Part shown: in pieces, positions 1 through 9,599 of the stretch
Layout of the letters: every line of letters begins with the position of its first letter
Position numbering within the stretch: position 1 is the stretch's first letter
Assembly: GCF_001641335.1 (NCBI RefSeq)
Contig: NZ_LVEM01000005.1
Span: forward strand, 434,001-498,000
Direction of reading: 5' to 3'
DNA: 64,000 nt
DNA from: Bradyrhizobium stylosanthis
GTDB lineage: Bacteria; Pseudomonadota; Alphaproteobacteria; Rhizobiales; Xanthobacteraceae
The notes under the pieces: generated by a model
What the model saw: only the letters and a program-made list of their open reading frames with translations
Told to the model about the DNA's origin: nothing
Database searches by the model: none
Made by a program: the position numbers and the translations under genes

Positions 1-1265
<1,265 letters not shown>

Positions 1266-1349
1266 GGGGCCAAGGGATAGGACTCCAGGCCTCCAAATTC
1301 AACCGACGGACGCGTGAAAAGATTACGGTTCCGTAGTCGTTCGGGCGGG

Positions 1350-2216
1350 TTAACCCTTCGCCAGCGCCTTCCGGACCTCGGCCGTCGTGGCCGGCTCCCC
1401 GCCATGCTCGCGCACCCTCCGGACCGCGTCCTCGACCAGGCCTGGATTGGTCGCCGTCGAGCCCAACAAGGCGTCCTCGAGCCCGACCCGGATATGGCCG
1501 CCGCGCGCCACGGCCTCGCCGATCAGCGGGGTGATGTCGACGCCGAGGCCCGAGACCATCCAGGGCGCGCCAGGTGCTTCCTCCTCCACCAGCGTGACCA
1601 GCGCCGCGAGGCCGTAAGGCTTCGGCGGAAAGCAGAACGCGAATTGCTGCGAGAACATGAAGCGGTAGACCGGCGACTTCACGCCGCTCGCGCGCGCCAG
1701 CGCGGCGCCTGCGCGGATGAAGCCCGGCTCGTAGATCGCGAAAGCGGGATGGATGTTGTGGCGCGCGGCAACGGCAAGCCCGTGGCGGATATGAGTTTCC
1801 GGATTGAGATAGGTCTCCGCCGGCCTGGCCTCCGCCGTGGTCGATGTCAGCGTGAAGTTGACGCTGCCGGGGTCGACCACCGCGAATTCGAGCAGGCCGC
1901 GCTCGGCCAGCGCCTCGATATGGGCAAAGCGCGCCCTGGGGTCGGCAACGTTGCCGCGCGCATCGAGGCCGGGGATGGAGGGATAGACGGGCACGTCGAC
2001 CTTGGCGCGAATGCCCTCGATGATCCGCGCATAGACCTGCCAATCAAAAGTCTGCGGCCCGCCGCCGTCATAGGCATGGGTGTGAACGATCGCAGCGCCT
2101 GCTTTCGCACAGGCGATGCCCTCGGCGACGATCGCCTCGATCGTGTCGGGAATGCCGGGCTGCAGCGCGCGGCTCCAGGGGCCGTTCAACGCCGCTTCGA
2201 TCCAGACCTTGTGCAT
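1350..2216 (-). CDS. 3-keto-5-aminohexanoate cleavage family protein (DUF849/BKACE)
   Basis: This 288-aa TIM-barrel protein belongs to the beta-keto-acid cleavage enzyme family, which condenses a beta-keto acid with acetyl-CoA to give acetoacetate and a new CoA ester. The metal-binding His pair typical of the family is visible at residues 45 and 47 (IVHTHAYDGGG). I chose the ATG at 2216 (MHKVWIEAALNG) because family members begin there; the reading frame extends upstream to 2273 but that stretch is Arg/Ser-rich and unlike the family. The substrate cannot be read from the sequence, since BKACE members act on many different keto acids and the flanking genes do not define a pathway. Confidence 0.85.
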   Translation of the reverse strand: MHKVWIEAALNGPWSRALQPGIPDTIEAIVAEGIACAKAGAAIVHTHAYDGGGPQTFDWQVYARIIEGIRAKVDVPVYPSIPGLDARGNVADPRARFAHIEALAERGLLEFAVVDPGSVNFTLTSTTAEARPAETYLNPETHIRHGLAVAARHNIHPAFAIYEPGFIRAGAALARASGVKSPVYRFMFSQQFAFCFPPKPYGLAALVTLVEEEAPGAPWMVSGLGVDITPLIGEAVARGGHIRVGLEDALLGSTATNPGLVEDAVRRVREHGGEPATTAEVRKALAKG

Positions 2217-2372
2217 GACGCGCCTCCCTCGTCCGCCGGAACGGACGGAATTTGTTTTGCGCGACCGTATCATGCATGTCGCGCGAAATCAGCGCCGTCA
2301 GCTATGTGACGCCGCCCACATACTGCCCGGCTGCATCGCGTCATCCTCGCCCCAGTTTCGAGGGAGAGATCC

Positions 2373-2558
2373 ATGTTCCTGATCGACGTGCTGCTGGTCC
2401 TGGCGATCCTGTTTTTCCTGTTCCTGCCGATCAGTGATCGCAGGACGGTGCGGATGCGGCTCTGCATGGTCTGCGCACTGTTTGCCGTGCTCTCGGTCTC
2501 CGTGGTCCGGCCTCATCTCGCGCCGGTGCAGATCGCGAGTGTCGTTTCGACCCATTGA
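2373..2558 (+). CDS. small two-helix membrane protein, unknown
   Basis: The predicted product has 61 residues and an almost entirely hydrophobic first helix (FLIDVLLVLAILFFLFLPI), a short basic loop (DRRTVRMR) and a second hydrophobic stretch. A purine-rich ribosome site (agggagaga) sits just before the ATG. The stop overlaps the upstream extension of the EamA transporter frame, so the two may be co-transcribed. I do not recognise the family. The compositional pattern and ribosome site make it plausible, but it could be a chance frame. Confidence 0.5.
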   Translation: MFLIDVLLVLAILFFLFLPISDRRTVRMRLCMVCALFAVLSVSVVRPHLAPVQIASVVSTH

Positions 2559-2626
2559 GCGCTGCAATCGTCGCATGCGGCGATCCCAGTTCTCACCGTC
2601 GCTGCCATGGAGTATTCGGTCACTCG

Positions 2627-3571
2627 ATGGGCAAGGGCGCATCAGACGATCGCAGCGGGGCGGTAGCGGGCACGGCATTGTCTGCCGGCGCCTGGCTTGG
2701 CGCGATCGCGCTGATCGGCTTCATCCTGGTCGCGACCGCGCAGGCTTCCAACCAGATTCTCGCGCGCGGGCTTGCAGGATCGGTCCCGTCCTTCGCGCTC
2801 GCCTTCTTCCGCTGGAGCATCGTCGCCATCGGGCTCGCGCCGATCGCACTCAAGGAGATCCGCGACGGCCGCGTGCCGCTGGGGAAAAATCTCTGGCCGA
2901 TCTTCGCCGCCGGCTTCATGGGCATGTTCCTGTGCGGCGGACCCGTCTACGCCGCGGGCGTGTCGACGACAGCGATCCACATCGCGCTGATCATGGCGCT
3001 GTCGCCGATCACGGTGCTGATGATCTCGGCAGTGCTCGGCATCGAGCATGTCGGCCCGCTGCAATGGCTCGGCACGGCACTCGCGCTGTCGGGCGCGCTG
3101 CTGATCATTTCCGGCGGCCATCCGGAGACGTTGTTCGCGCTGGAGACGGCATCGGGCGACGGCCTCGTCGTCATCGCGATGCTCGGCTGGTCCGGCTACA
3201 CGCTGCTGCAATCGCGCGCCGCGCCGAAGGCCTCGCTGCTGGCGCGCATGAGCCTGTTCTCGGCCACCGGCGCTCTGTTCTCCCTGCCGCTCGCGGCTTG
3301 GGAGATGTGGACCATGCCGGCGCAGGTCTTTAGCACAAAGGCGCTGTCGGCCTATGTTTTCGCCGGGATCGTTCCCGGCCTGCTCGCCTATGCCGGCTTT
3401 GCCTGGCTCGGCGGCAAGTTCGGCTCGGTGCGCACCTCGCTGGTGCTCTATATCGGGCCGATCGCGAGCGCCCTGCTGTCATTCGCCATCCTGGGCGAGC
3501 CGCCCAGATTGATCCACCTTGTCGGCGGCTTGCTGATTCTCGGCGGTGTCTGGGCCAGTTTGCGGCGATAG
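2627..3571 (+). CDS. EamA/DMT family transporter
   Basis: The 314-aa product has the two tandem five-helix EamA repeats of the drug/metabolite transporter superfamily; about ten hydrophobic segments are visible, ending with LIHLVGGLLILGGVW. Such proteins sit in the inner membrane and usually export metabolites or amino acids. I placed the start at the ATG at 2627 (MGKGASDD), because the upstream extension to 2555 is polar and unlike the family. The substrate is unknown. No obvious partner gene is nearby, apart from the small membrane protein just upstream. Confidence 0.85.
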   Translation: MGKGASDDRSGAVAGTALSAGAWLGAIALIGFILVATAQASNQILARGLAGSVPSFALAFFRWSIVAIGLAPIALKEIRDGRVPLGKNLWPIFAAGFMGMFLCGGPVYAAGVSTTAIHIALIMALSPITVLMISAVLGIEHVGPLQWLGTALALSGALLIISGGHPETLFALETASGDGLVVIAMLGWSGYTLLQSRAAPKASLLARMSLFSATGALFSLPLAAWEMWTMPAQVFSTKALSAYVFAGIVPGLLAYAGFAWLGGKFGSVRTSLVLYIGPIASALLSFAILGEPPRLIHLVGGLLILGGVWASLRR

Positions 3572-3588
3572 CTCCATCGGCACACATT

Positions 3589-3610
3589 AAGGTTCATGCG
3601 CAGGAACCTT
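3589..3610 (+). promoter_or_regulatory. inverted repeat with EcfG-like -35 element
   Basis: A perfect 7-bp inverted repeat (AAGGTTC/GAACCTT, 8-nt loop) lies in the gap before the 54-aa gene at 3732. Its right arm contains GGAAC (3603-3607), followed 16 nt later by CATT. This resembles the alphaproteobacterial general-stress sigma factor (EcfG) pattern GGAAC-N16/17-CGTT with one mismatch. It could equally be a weak terminator for the EamA gene, although no T-run follows. Confidence 0.3.
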
Positions 3611-3731
3611 CGGCCGTGGTGAACATTCCTGATGGAGGGTTTGCGGCGGGACCGGTCCGCGCGCGCTCGCGCCCAAGATTTGGTCCAAAGCCTGGACTGC
3701 CTCGATATTCGCCTCGGGCGATGGGGGAGCG

Positions 3732-3896
3732 GTGAGTACAGTCATAGAGAACTTGCTGTTGCGAAAGCAGAAGCTCGTGGAACAGCTCGAGCAGGCGACC
3801 TCGGTCGAGGATCGCGACAAGATCGAGCACCAGCTCGAACAGATCAACACCGCGCTGGATTTTCTGGACAGGCCGGGATCGCGGGACGGGCGGTAG
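3732..3896 (+). CDS. small coiled-coil protein (54 aa), unknown
   Basis: A GTG-initiated frame of 54 codons with a strong ribosome site (gggggagc) immediately upstream. The product is highly charged with a heptad-like pattern (ENLLLRKQKLVEQLEQ, DRDKIEHQLEQINTALDFL), so it is probably a short alpha-helical coiled-coil cytoplasmic protein. It lies between the EamA gene and the convergent GntR gene, whose stop is 5 bp away. An EcfG-like element lies about 125 bp upstream. I recognise no named family. Confidence 0.6.
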   Translation: MSTVIENLLLRKQKLVEQLEQATSVEDRDKIEHQLEQINTALDFLDRPGSRDGR

Positions 3897-3901
3897 TCCG
3901 T

Positions 3902-4582
3902 TCAGCCCACCTTCAACGCGTCCACCTTCAGGGCCTTGGCATAGACCACGCCCGAATTGGTGATGTGCGTGGTCATGCTCGCCTCGAACGCGGCAAACTC
4001 GCCGCGCGCGAACAGATCGAGCAGCTTGCGGTGCTCGTCGAAGGAGGTGCGGGTGCGCACGTCGATCGGCGAGGTCAGATTGGTGCGCAGCGCGGCGACG
4101 CGGCCTGCGACCAACTGGTAGGATTCGGCGAGATAGCGGTTGCCGCAATGGGCGAACAGCGCCTCGTGGAACGCGGCATCGGCGCGGCCATAGGCGATGT
4201 TGTCCTTTGCCGCGATCGCGGGCTCCATCGCCGCGATCGCATCGTTCATCGCGGCGATCGCCCCGTCGCGATCGTGGCGAAAGGCGAGCTCGGCGGCTTT
4301 AGGCTCGAGCGCGATGCGGAAGGTGCAGAGCGCGGTGATGTCGTCCGCGCTCGGCGTGAAGACAAAACTGCCGACCTGCGGACGGATCACCACGAGACCC
4401 TGCGCCTGCAACTGACCCAAGGCCTCGCGCACCGGCGTGCGGCTGACGCCGAAGGACTTTGCGACCATCTCTTCCGAGATCGTCGCGCCGAGCCCGAACT
4501 CGCCCTCGATGATCGCCTGGCGCAGCCGCTGCATCACGCGCTGCGACAGCGATTTCGGCGTATCGAGCTTGAGTGACCGCAT
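3902..4582 (-). CDS. GntR family regulator, FadR/FCD subfamily
   Basis: The 226-aa protein has an N-terminal winged helix (SEEMVAKSFGVSRTPVREAL, about residues 37-56) followed by an all-helical FCD ligand domain. FCD regulators usually sense organic acids and repress neighbouring catabolic genes. It lies 12 bp downstream of the FAD-linked dehydrogenase on the same strand, so the two are almost certainly one transcript. A divergent DapA-like gene starts at 6177. The palindrome at 6073-6091 in the divergent gap is a fitting operator. The effector is unknown; a 2-hydroxy or keto acid handled by the neighbours is the natural guess. Confidence 0.9.
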   Translation of the reverse strand: MRSLKLDTPKSLSQRVMQRLRQAIIEGEFGLGATISEEMVAKSFGVSRTPVREALGQLQAQGLVVIRPQVGSFVFTPSADDITALCTFRIALEPKAAELAFRHDRDGAIAAMNDAIAAMEPAIAAKDNIAYGRADAAFHEALFAHCGNRYLAESYQLVAGRVAALRTNLTSPIDVRTRTSFDEHRKLLDLFARGEFAAFEASMTTHITNSGVVYAKALKVDALKVG

Positions 4583-4594
4583 GCGCGCTTCCGC

Positions 4595-6007
4595 TCAGAT
4601 GACCTTGCCGGGATTGAGCAGATGATCGGGATCGAGCGCGGCCTTCAGCGTCCGCATCAGCGCGATCTCGGGCTCGCTCCTTGCATGGCCCAGCCACTTC
4701 TTCTTCAGCGTGCCGATGCCGTGCTCGGCGGAGACACTGCCGCCCATCTCGCGGACGAGACCGTAGATGATCGCGTCCATCTCCTCCTTCGGCTGCTGCT
4801 CGACCGTGAGGCCGGTGACCCATGAGACCAGATGCAGATTGCCGTCGCCGATATGGCCGTAATAGACGCTCTCGCAGCCCTTGATGCCGTCAGCCAGCGC
4901 GGCCTTGCAGCGCGTGATGAACTCGTCCATGCGCGACACCGCAAGGCCGATGTCGTAGGAGATGTGCGGCCCCAGCACCTGGCCGAACTCGGCACAGATG
5001 TCGCGCACGCGCCAGAAGGCCTGCGTCTGCGCCAGCGATTGCGCCACGGCGGCGTCGGCAAGCAGTCCGCGCTCCATCAGCTCTTCGAGCCAGGCCTGGA
5101 AGCGCGGCGCATCGATGCTCTCGTCGGTGCCTTGCGCCTCGACCAGCACGTAGAGACCGTGACCCGGCGCGACCGGCGGCTTCACGCCGGCGCGATTCGT
5201 GATCACGTCCCAATAATCCGGCCACATCACCTCGAACGCGGACAGCAGCGGGCCGAGCCCGCTCCGCGCGGCACCGAGCAGGTCGATCACCGCCGCATAG
5301 TCCTTCAGCGCGCAGAGCGCCGCCATGGTCGAGCGCGGCTTCGGGAACAGTTTCAGCACGACGCGTGTGATGATGCCGAGCGTGCCTTCCGACCCGATGA
5401 AGAGATGCTTCAGATCATAGCCGGCATTGTTCTTCATCAGCTTGTTGAGATTGGTGATGATGGTGCCGTCGGGCAGCACCACTTCGAGGCCGAGCACCAG
5501 CTCGCGGGTCATGCCGTAGCGGATGACGCGGTTGCCGCCGGCATTGGTGGAGAGGTTGCCGCCGATGGCGCAGGAGCCGCGCGAGCCGAGATCGAGCGGA
5601 AAGAAGAAGCCGGCCTCGTCCGCGGCCTTCTGGATCGTCTCCAGCGGCGTGCCAGCTTTCACGGTCATCGTCATCGAGGCGGGATCGATCTCCTCGATGC
5701 CGGTCATGCGCTCCAGCGAGATCGCAACCCAGCCTTCTTCAGGCGAAGCGCCGCGGCACAGCCCGGTCAATCCGCCCTGTGGCACGAAGGGCAGGCGCGC
5801 CTGCCGGCAGGTGGTAATCGCATCGGCAACGCCCTGCGCGTCGAGCGGGCGGATCACCGCGCGCGGTGTCTGCGGCAGGCTCGCGCTCCAGTCGTTGCAA
5901 TTGCGCGCAGGCACCTCGCGGCCGATCAGCACGGCGGTCGCGCCGAGCCTGTCGCGCAGGGCGCCGAGCATTTGGTCGGGACGCTCGATGGGGCTCACCA
6001 TGTTCAT
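4595..6007 (-). CDS. FAD-binding oxidoreductase, D-2-hydroxyacid dehydrogenase type
   Basis: The 470-aa flavoprotein has a PCMH-type FAD domain with the nucleotide-binding stretch PQGGLTGLCRG (residues 76-86) and the family's C-terminal signature EHGIGTLKKKW near residue 428. This is the GlcD/D-lactate/D-2-hydroxyglutarate dehydrogenase family, oxidising D-2-hydroxyacids to 2-keto acids. An excellent ribosome site (AGGAGG, 6 nt spacing) fixes the ATG at 6007. It heads an operon with the GntR gene and diverges from a DapA-family lyase that could act on a keto acid. The exact substrate is undetermined. Confidence 0.9.
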   Translation of the reverse strand: MNMVSPIERPDQMLGALRDRLGATAVLIGREVPARNCNDWSASLPQTPRAVIRPLDAQGVADAITTCRQARLPFVPQGGLTGLCRGASPEEGWVAISLERMTGIEEIDPASMTMTVKAGTPLETIQKAADEAGFFFPLDLGSRGSCAIGGNLSTNAGGNRVIRYGMTRELVLGLEVVLPDGTIITNLNKLMKNNAGYDLKHLFIGSEGTLGIITRVVLKLFPKPRSTMAALCALKDYAAVIDLLGAARSGLGPLLSAFEVMWPDYWDVITNRAGVKPPVAPGHGLYVLVEAQGTDESIDAPRFQAWLEELMERGLLADAAVAQSLAQTQAFWRVRDICAEFGQVLGPHISYDIGLAVSRMDEFITRCKAALADGIKGCESVYYGHIGDGNLHLVSWVTGLTVEQQPKEEMDAIIYGLVREMGGSVSAEHGIGTLKKKWLGHARSEPEIALMRTLKAALDPDHLLNPGKVI

Positions 6008-6072
6008 GCGAGACCTCCTGAATTCGGCTGCGTCTCATGCGCGCCGTGACGGTGGAAAGGATTTGCGTTCGC

Positions 6073-6091
6073 CTTGTATGTAAGGTACAAG
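6073..6091. promoter_or_regulatory. palindrome, probable GntR operator
   Basis: A perfect inverted repeat CTTGTA/TACAAG with a 7-nt spacer lies in the AT-rich gap between the divergent FAD-dehydrogenase/GntR operon and the DapA-like gene. FCD-type GntR proteins commonly bind short TTGTA..TACAA-like repeats, so this is the likely autoregulatory site controlling both directions. The assignment is inferred from position and symmetry. Confidence 0.5.
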
Positions 6092-6176
6092 ATAAAAAGT
6101 AAAGCAAAAACAATGATCCAGAACGGCCCTAAGGTGATCGGAGGCCGGTCCGGGATCGCAGCAAAGGGCGGGTCTG

Positions 6177-7061
6177 ATGACGGAGGCAATTCGCGGGTTC
6201 TGGGTGGCATCGGCAACGCCGCTGGCGGCCGACGGCAATGTGGACTCCGCCAAGCTCGCGGCACACGCCAAGCATCTCTTCAGCAAGGGCGTCGACGGCG
6301 TCGTGCTGTTCGGCACCACCGGCGAGGGCACCTCGTTCAATGCCGCCGAACGTGTCGCGACCATCGAGGCCGTGCTCAAGGCGGGCGTTGCGCCGGAGCG
6401 CATCGGAATCGGCGGCGGCTTTCCCGCCATCACCGACAGCATCGCGCTGACGCGCGCCGTGCTCGGCCTTGGCCTGCGCCACGTGCTGATGCTCCCGCCC
6501 TATTTTGATCGCGGCGTCTCGCCCGAGGGCATCGAGGATGCGTTCGCGGCGATCTTCGACGGTGTCGCCGATGACCGCCTGCGCGCCTATCTCTATCACA
6601 TCCCGCAGGCCTCGGGCGTCGCGATCCCGACGACGGTCGCCGCAAGCCTGCGCAAGCGCTACGGCAAGGTTGTCGCGGGCCTGAAAGACTCCAGCGGCGA
6701 CTTCAAGCAGTTCCAGGCGTTCCGCGCCGCCGCGCCCGAGCTCGCCATCACCGTCGGCAACGAAGCCGACATCACCCGTGCGATCGCCGCGGGCGGCGCC
6801 GGCACCATCTGCGGCATGGCCAATGCCGTGCCCGAGCTGGTCAAGAGCATGGTCGAGGGCAAGGACGTCGAGGTGCGCATGCAGGCCGCGATCGACATCG
6901 TGCTGAAGACACCGTCGTTCACTGCGACGCTGAAGGCGATCCTGGCGGCGCAGACGGGAGACGCATCCTGGCTGCGCGTGCGCCCGCCGTTGCGTGCCTC
7001 GTCCGATGGCACCGCGCTCAAGCGCAAGCTCGACGAGTTGATTGCTCCCGCCATCGCGTGA
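6177..7061 (+). CDS. dihydrodipicolinate synthase (DapA) family lyase
   Basis: This 294-aa Class I aldolase barrel has the family's carboxylate-binding GTTGEG loop (residues 46-51), the catalytic Tyr at 140 (YHIPQ) and the Schiff-base Lys at 170 (AGLKDSSGD). It is probably catabolic rather than a lysine-pathway enzyme, because it is divergent from a GntR-controlled hydroxyacid dehydrogenase and shares the intergenic palindrome at 6073-6091. It could cleave or dehydrate a 2-keto-3-deoxy sugar acid. The start ATG at 6177 is preceded by a weak purine run. Confidence 0.85.
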   Translation: MTEAIRGFWVASATPLAADGNVDSAKLAAHAKHLFSKGVDGVVLFGTTGEGTSFNAAERVATIEAVLKAGVAPERIGIGGGFPAITDSIALTRAVLGLGLRHVLMLPPYFDRGVSPEGIEDAFAAIFDGVADDRLRAYLYHIPQASGVAIPTTVAASLRKRYGKVVAGLKDSSGDFKQFQAFRAAAPELAITVGNEADITRAIAAGGAGTICGMANAVPELVKSMVEGKDVEVRMQAAIDIVLKTPSFTATLKAILAAQTGDASWLRVRPPLRASSDGTALKRKLDELIAPAIA

Positions 7062-7157
7062 GATCACGACATTGCGACATGCTGCCGCGCATTCTCGCGC
7101 AGCGTGTCGCAATTTCCGTGAGATCAATCGGAGATTGATGTTCGGCGCCCTCGGCGC

Positions 7158-7171
7158 TTAGAACGATTCAA
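7158..7171. promoter_or_regulatory. imperfect ICE-like element before TonB receptor gene
   Basis: TTAGAA-CGA-TTCAA is an imperfect inverted repeat about 90 bp before the receptor start. It resembles the iron-control element bound by Irr in rhizobia (TTAGAA/TTCTAA halves), with one mismatch in the right half. This fits an iron-responsive gene but is only a visual match. Confidence 0.3.
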
Positions 7172-7260
7172 CACTAGAGCGATTCAAGTCGCCTTACGGT
7201 TCTCTTCGCGCGAACCGACTGTTACAGGCGCACACTTCAACGTTCTTGACTTGAAGTGGA

Positions 7261-9597
7261 ATGAAAGTGCGTGCCCTCGTGGATGGCTGCGACAGCGGCC
7301 GTCGAACTCGTGCCGGCAAGAGCCGAGCAAGTCTTCTCATCGGAGCAGCCGTGCTGCTCGCTGAAACTCCCTCCACCACGACGAGCGCGCAGGCGCAATC
7401 GGCGCTGCCGCCGGTGACGGTGGAAGCTCCGGCGCCGCGGTCGAAACCGGCACGTGCCTCGGGAGAAACGCCACGCCGCACGCAAGCCGCTGCGCGCCGC
7501 CAGTCCAATCGCAATGCCACGGCCGCCCCTGCGGTGCCGACGCTCTCGGAGCGCGCCGCCGCGGCCGCCGTCGCGCAGCAAGCCGCGAAGCTGGGTTACC
7601 GCGCGATGCCGAGCTCGACGACGCTGCGCAGCGGCGCTTCGCCGCTCGATACCTCGCAGGCCGTCAACATCGTGCCCGAGCAGGTGCTGAAGGACCAGCT
7701 GCCGCGCAACATCGACGATGCGCTGATCAATATTTCCGGCATTACCCAGACCAACACGCTCGCCGGCAGCCAGGACGCGGTGATCCGCCGTGGCTTCGGC
7801 GACAACCGCGACGGCTCGATCATGCGCAACGGCATGCCGCTGGTGCAGGGTCGCAGCTTCAATCCCGCGGTCGAGAGCGTCGAAGTGCTGAAGGGGCCGG
7901 CCTCGCTGCTCTACGGCATCATGGACCCCGGCGGCATCGTCAACACCATCAGCAAGCGCCCCGAGCTCTATCAGCACGGTTCGGTGACGCTGCTCGGTTC
8001 GACCTTCAATGCCTCCAAGACCGGTGCCGACGGCCTGCTCGACGTCACCGGTCCGATCGGCGACCAGGGCCTTGCCTATCGCTTCATCGGCTACGGCGTC
8101 AGCGAGGATTACTGGCGCAATTTCGGCCGCCACCGCGAGATGCTGGTCGCGCCGTCACTCGCCTGGTACGGCGAGAACACCACGGTGCAGCTCAACTACG
8201 AGCACCGTGAGTTCATCTATCCGTTCGATCGCGGCACCGCGTTCAATCCGGCGACGAAAGCGCCGCTGGCAGTTCCCGCCGATCGCCGGCTCGATGAGCC
8301 CTTCAACAACACCTGGGGCACCTCCGACCTGATGCAGGCGTCGGTCGAGCATCGCTTCAACCAGGATTGGAAGCTCTACGCCGGCTACAGCTACAACACC
8401 GAAACCTTCAGCGCCAACCAGCTCCGCATCACCGGCATCAATTTCACGACCGGCAACGAGACGCGCAGCAATGACGGCACGCAGGGCTCGCTCAGCAACG
8501 CTAGCTACGGCACGTCCTACATCTCGGGCAGCTTCTGGCTCGCCAACATGCGCAACGAGGTGGTGTTCGGCGGCGATGGACAATACCGCACCATCTATCG
8601 CGACAATTTGATCCGGCAGGCAACGCCCGCCATCAACATCTACAACCCCATCTACGGGTTGATCGGACCGGGCACGACAGTATCGAACAGCGACAGTGCC
8701 CAGACCGACAAGCTCGGCCAGTGGTCGCTGTTCGTCCAGGACACGCTGCATCTGACCGAGCGGTTCGCGCTGGTCGGCGGCGTGCGCTACATGGACTACG
8801 ACCAGATCGCCGGACGAGGAAAACCGTTCGTCACCAACACCAACGTGTCCCAGGACAAGGTGCTTCCGCTCGGCGGCGCCATTCTCAAGCTGACGGACGA
8901 GCTGTCGCTTTATGCGAGCTACACTGAATCGCTCAAGCCGAACTCGACCATCGCGCCGATCGGCGTCGTGATCGGTTCCAATGTGGCGCCGGAAGAAGGC
9001 GTATCCTACGAGACCGGCCTGAAGTTCGATGTGAACAAGCGCATCTCCGGTACGCTGGCATTCTACGATCTCGACAAGAAGAACGTTCAGACGACGAAGA
9101 CCAACAGCGCGGGGATCGTGGAGATCCACACGGTCGGCCGCGCCCGCTCGCGCGGCGTCGAGCTGGACGTCACCGGCAGGCTCACCGACAGCTGGGCCCT
9201 GATCGGCAGCTATGGCTATACCGACGCGCGGGTGACGGCGTCCGAGGATCTGACGCTGCTCGGCAGAAAGCTGCAGAACGTCGCGCTGAACACGGCCTCG
9301 CTCTATCTGGTCTATGATTTCGGCACGGCGTTGCCCGGCCAGCTCCGGCTCGGTGGCGGCGCGCGCTATGTCGGTGACCGACCCGGCGATGCGATCAACA
9401 GCTTCTTCCTGCCGTCCTACGTCGTCGCGGACGTCTTCGCGACCTATGAGATGAAATACCAGAACACGCCGGTGATCTATCAGTTCAACGTCAAGAACCT
9501 GTTCGATACCGTCTACTATCCGTCCGCCGTCAACAATCTCAATGTCGCCATCGGCGATGCGCGGCGCTTCTCCCTCTCGGCAACGGTGAAGTTCTAG
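7261..9597 (+). CDS. TonB-dependent siderophore receptor
   Basis: The 778-aa outer-membrane protein has an Ala-rich N-terminal extension with a probable signal sequence, a plug domain (about residues 115-240, with the typical VESVEVLKGPASLLYG and PGGIVNTISKRP), and a C-terminal beta-barrel ending in Phe (FSLSATVKF), as expected for outer-membrane insertion. The family imports ferric siderophores using TonB energy. The next gene begins 2 bp after its stop and a PepSY protein follows, so the three form one iron-uptake operon. The siderophore type is not determinable; the sequence looks closest to ferrichrome/hydroxamate-type receptors. Confidence 0.92.
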   Translation: MKVRALVDGCDSGRRTRAGKSRASLLIGAAVLLAETPSTTTSAQAQSALPPVTVEAPAPRSKPARASGETPRRTQAAARRQSNRNATAAPAVPTLSERAAAAAVAQQAAKLGYRAMPSSTTLRSGASPLDTSQAVNIVPEQVLKDQLPRNIDDALINISGITQTNTLAGSQDAVIRRGFGDNRDGSIMRNGMPLVQGRSFNPAVESVEVLKGPASLLYGIMDPGGIVNTISKRPELYQHGSVTLLGSTFNASKTGADGLLDVTGPIGDQGLAYRFIGYGVSEDYWRNFGRHREMLVAPSLAWYGENTTVQLNYEHREFIYPFDRGTAFNPATKAPLAVPADRRLDEPFNNTWGTSDLMQASVEHRFNQDWKLYAGYSYNTETFSANQLRITGINFTTGNETRSNDGTQGSLSNASYGTSYISGSFWLANMRNEVVFGGDGQYRTIYRDNLIRQATPAINIYNPIYGLIGPGTTVSNSDSAQTDKLGQWSLFVQDTLHLTERFALVGGVRYMDYDQIAGRGKPFVTNTNVSQDKVLPLGGAILKLTDELSLYASYTESLKPNSTIAPIGVVIGSNVAPEEGVSYETGLKFDVNKRISGTLAFYDLDKKNVQTTKTNSAGIVEIHTVGRARSRGVELDVTGRLTDSWALIGSYGYTDARVTASEDLTLLGRKLQNVALNTASLYLVYDFGTALPGQLRLGGGARYVGDRPGDAINSFFLPSYVVADVFATYEMKYQNTPVIYQFNVKNLFDTVYYPSAVNNLNVAIGDARRFSLSATVKF

Positions 9598-9599
9598 CC

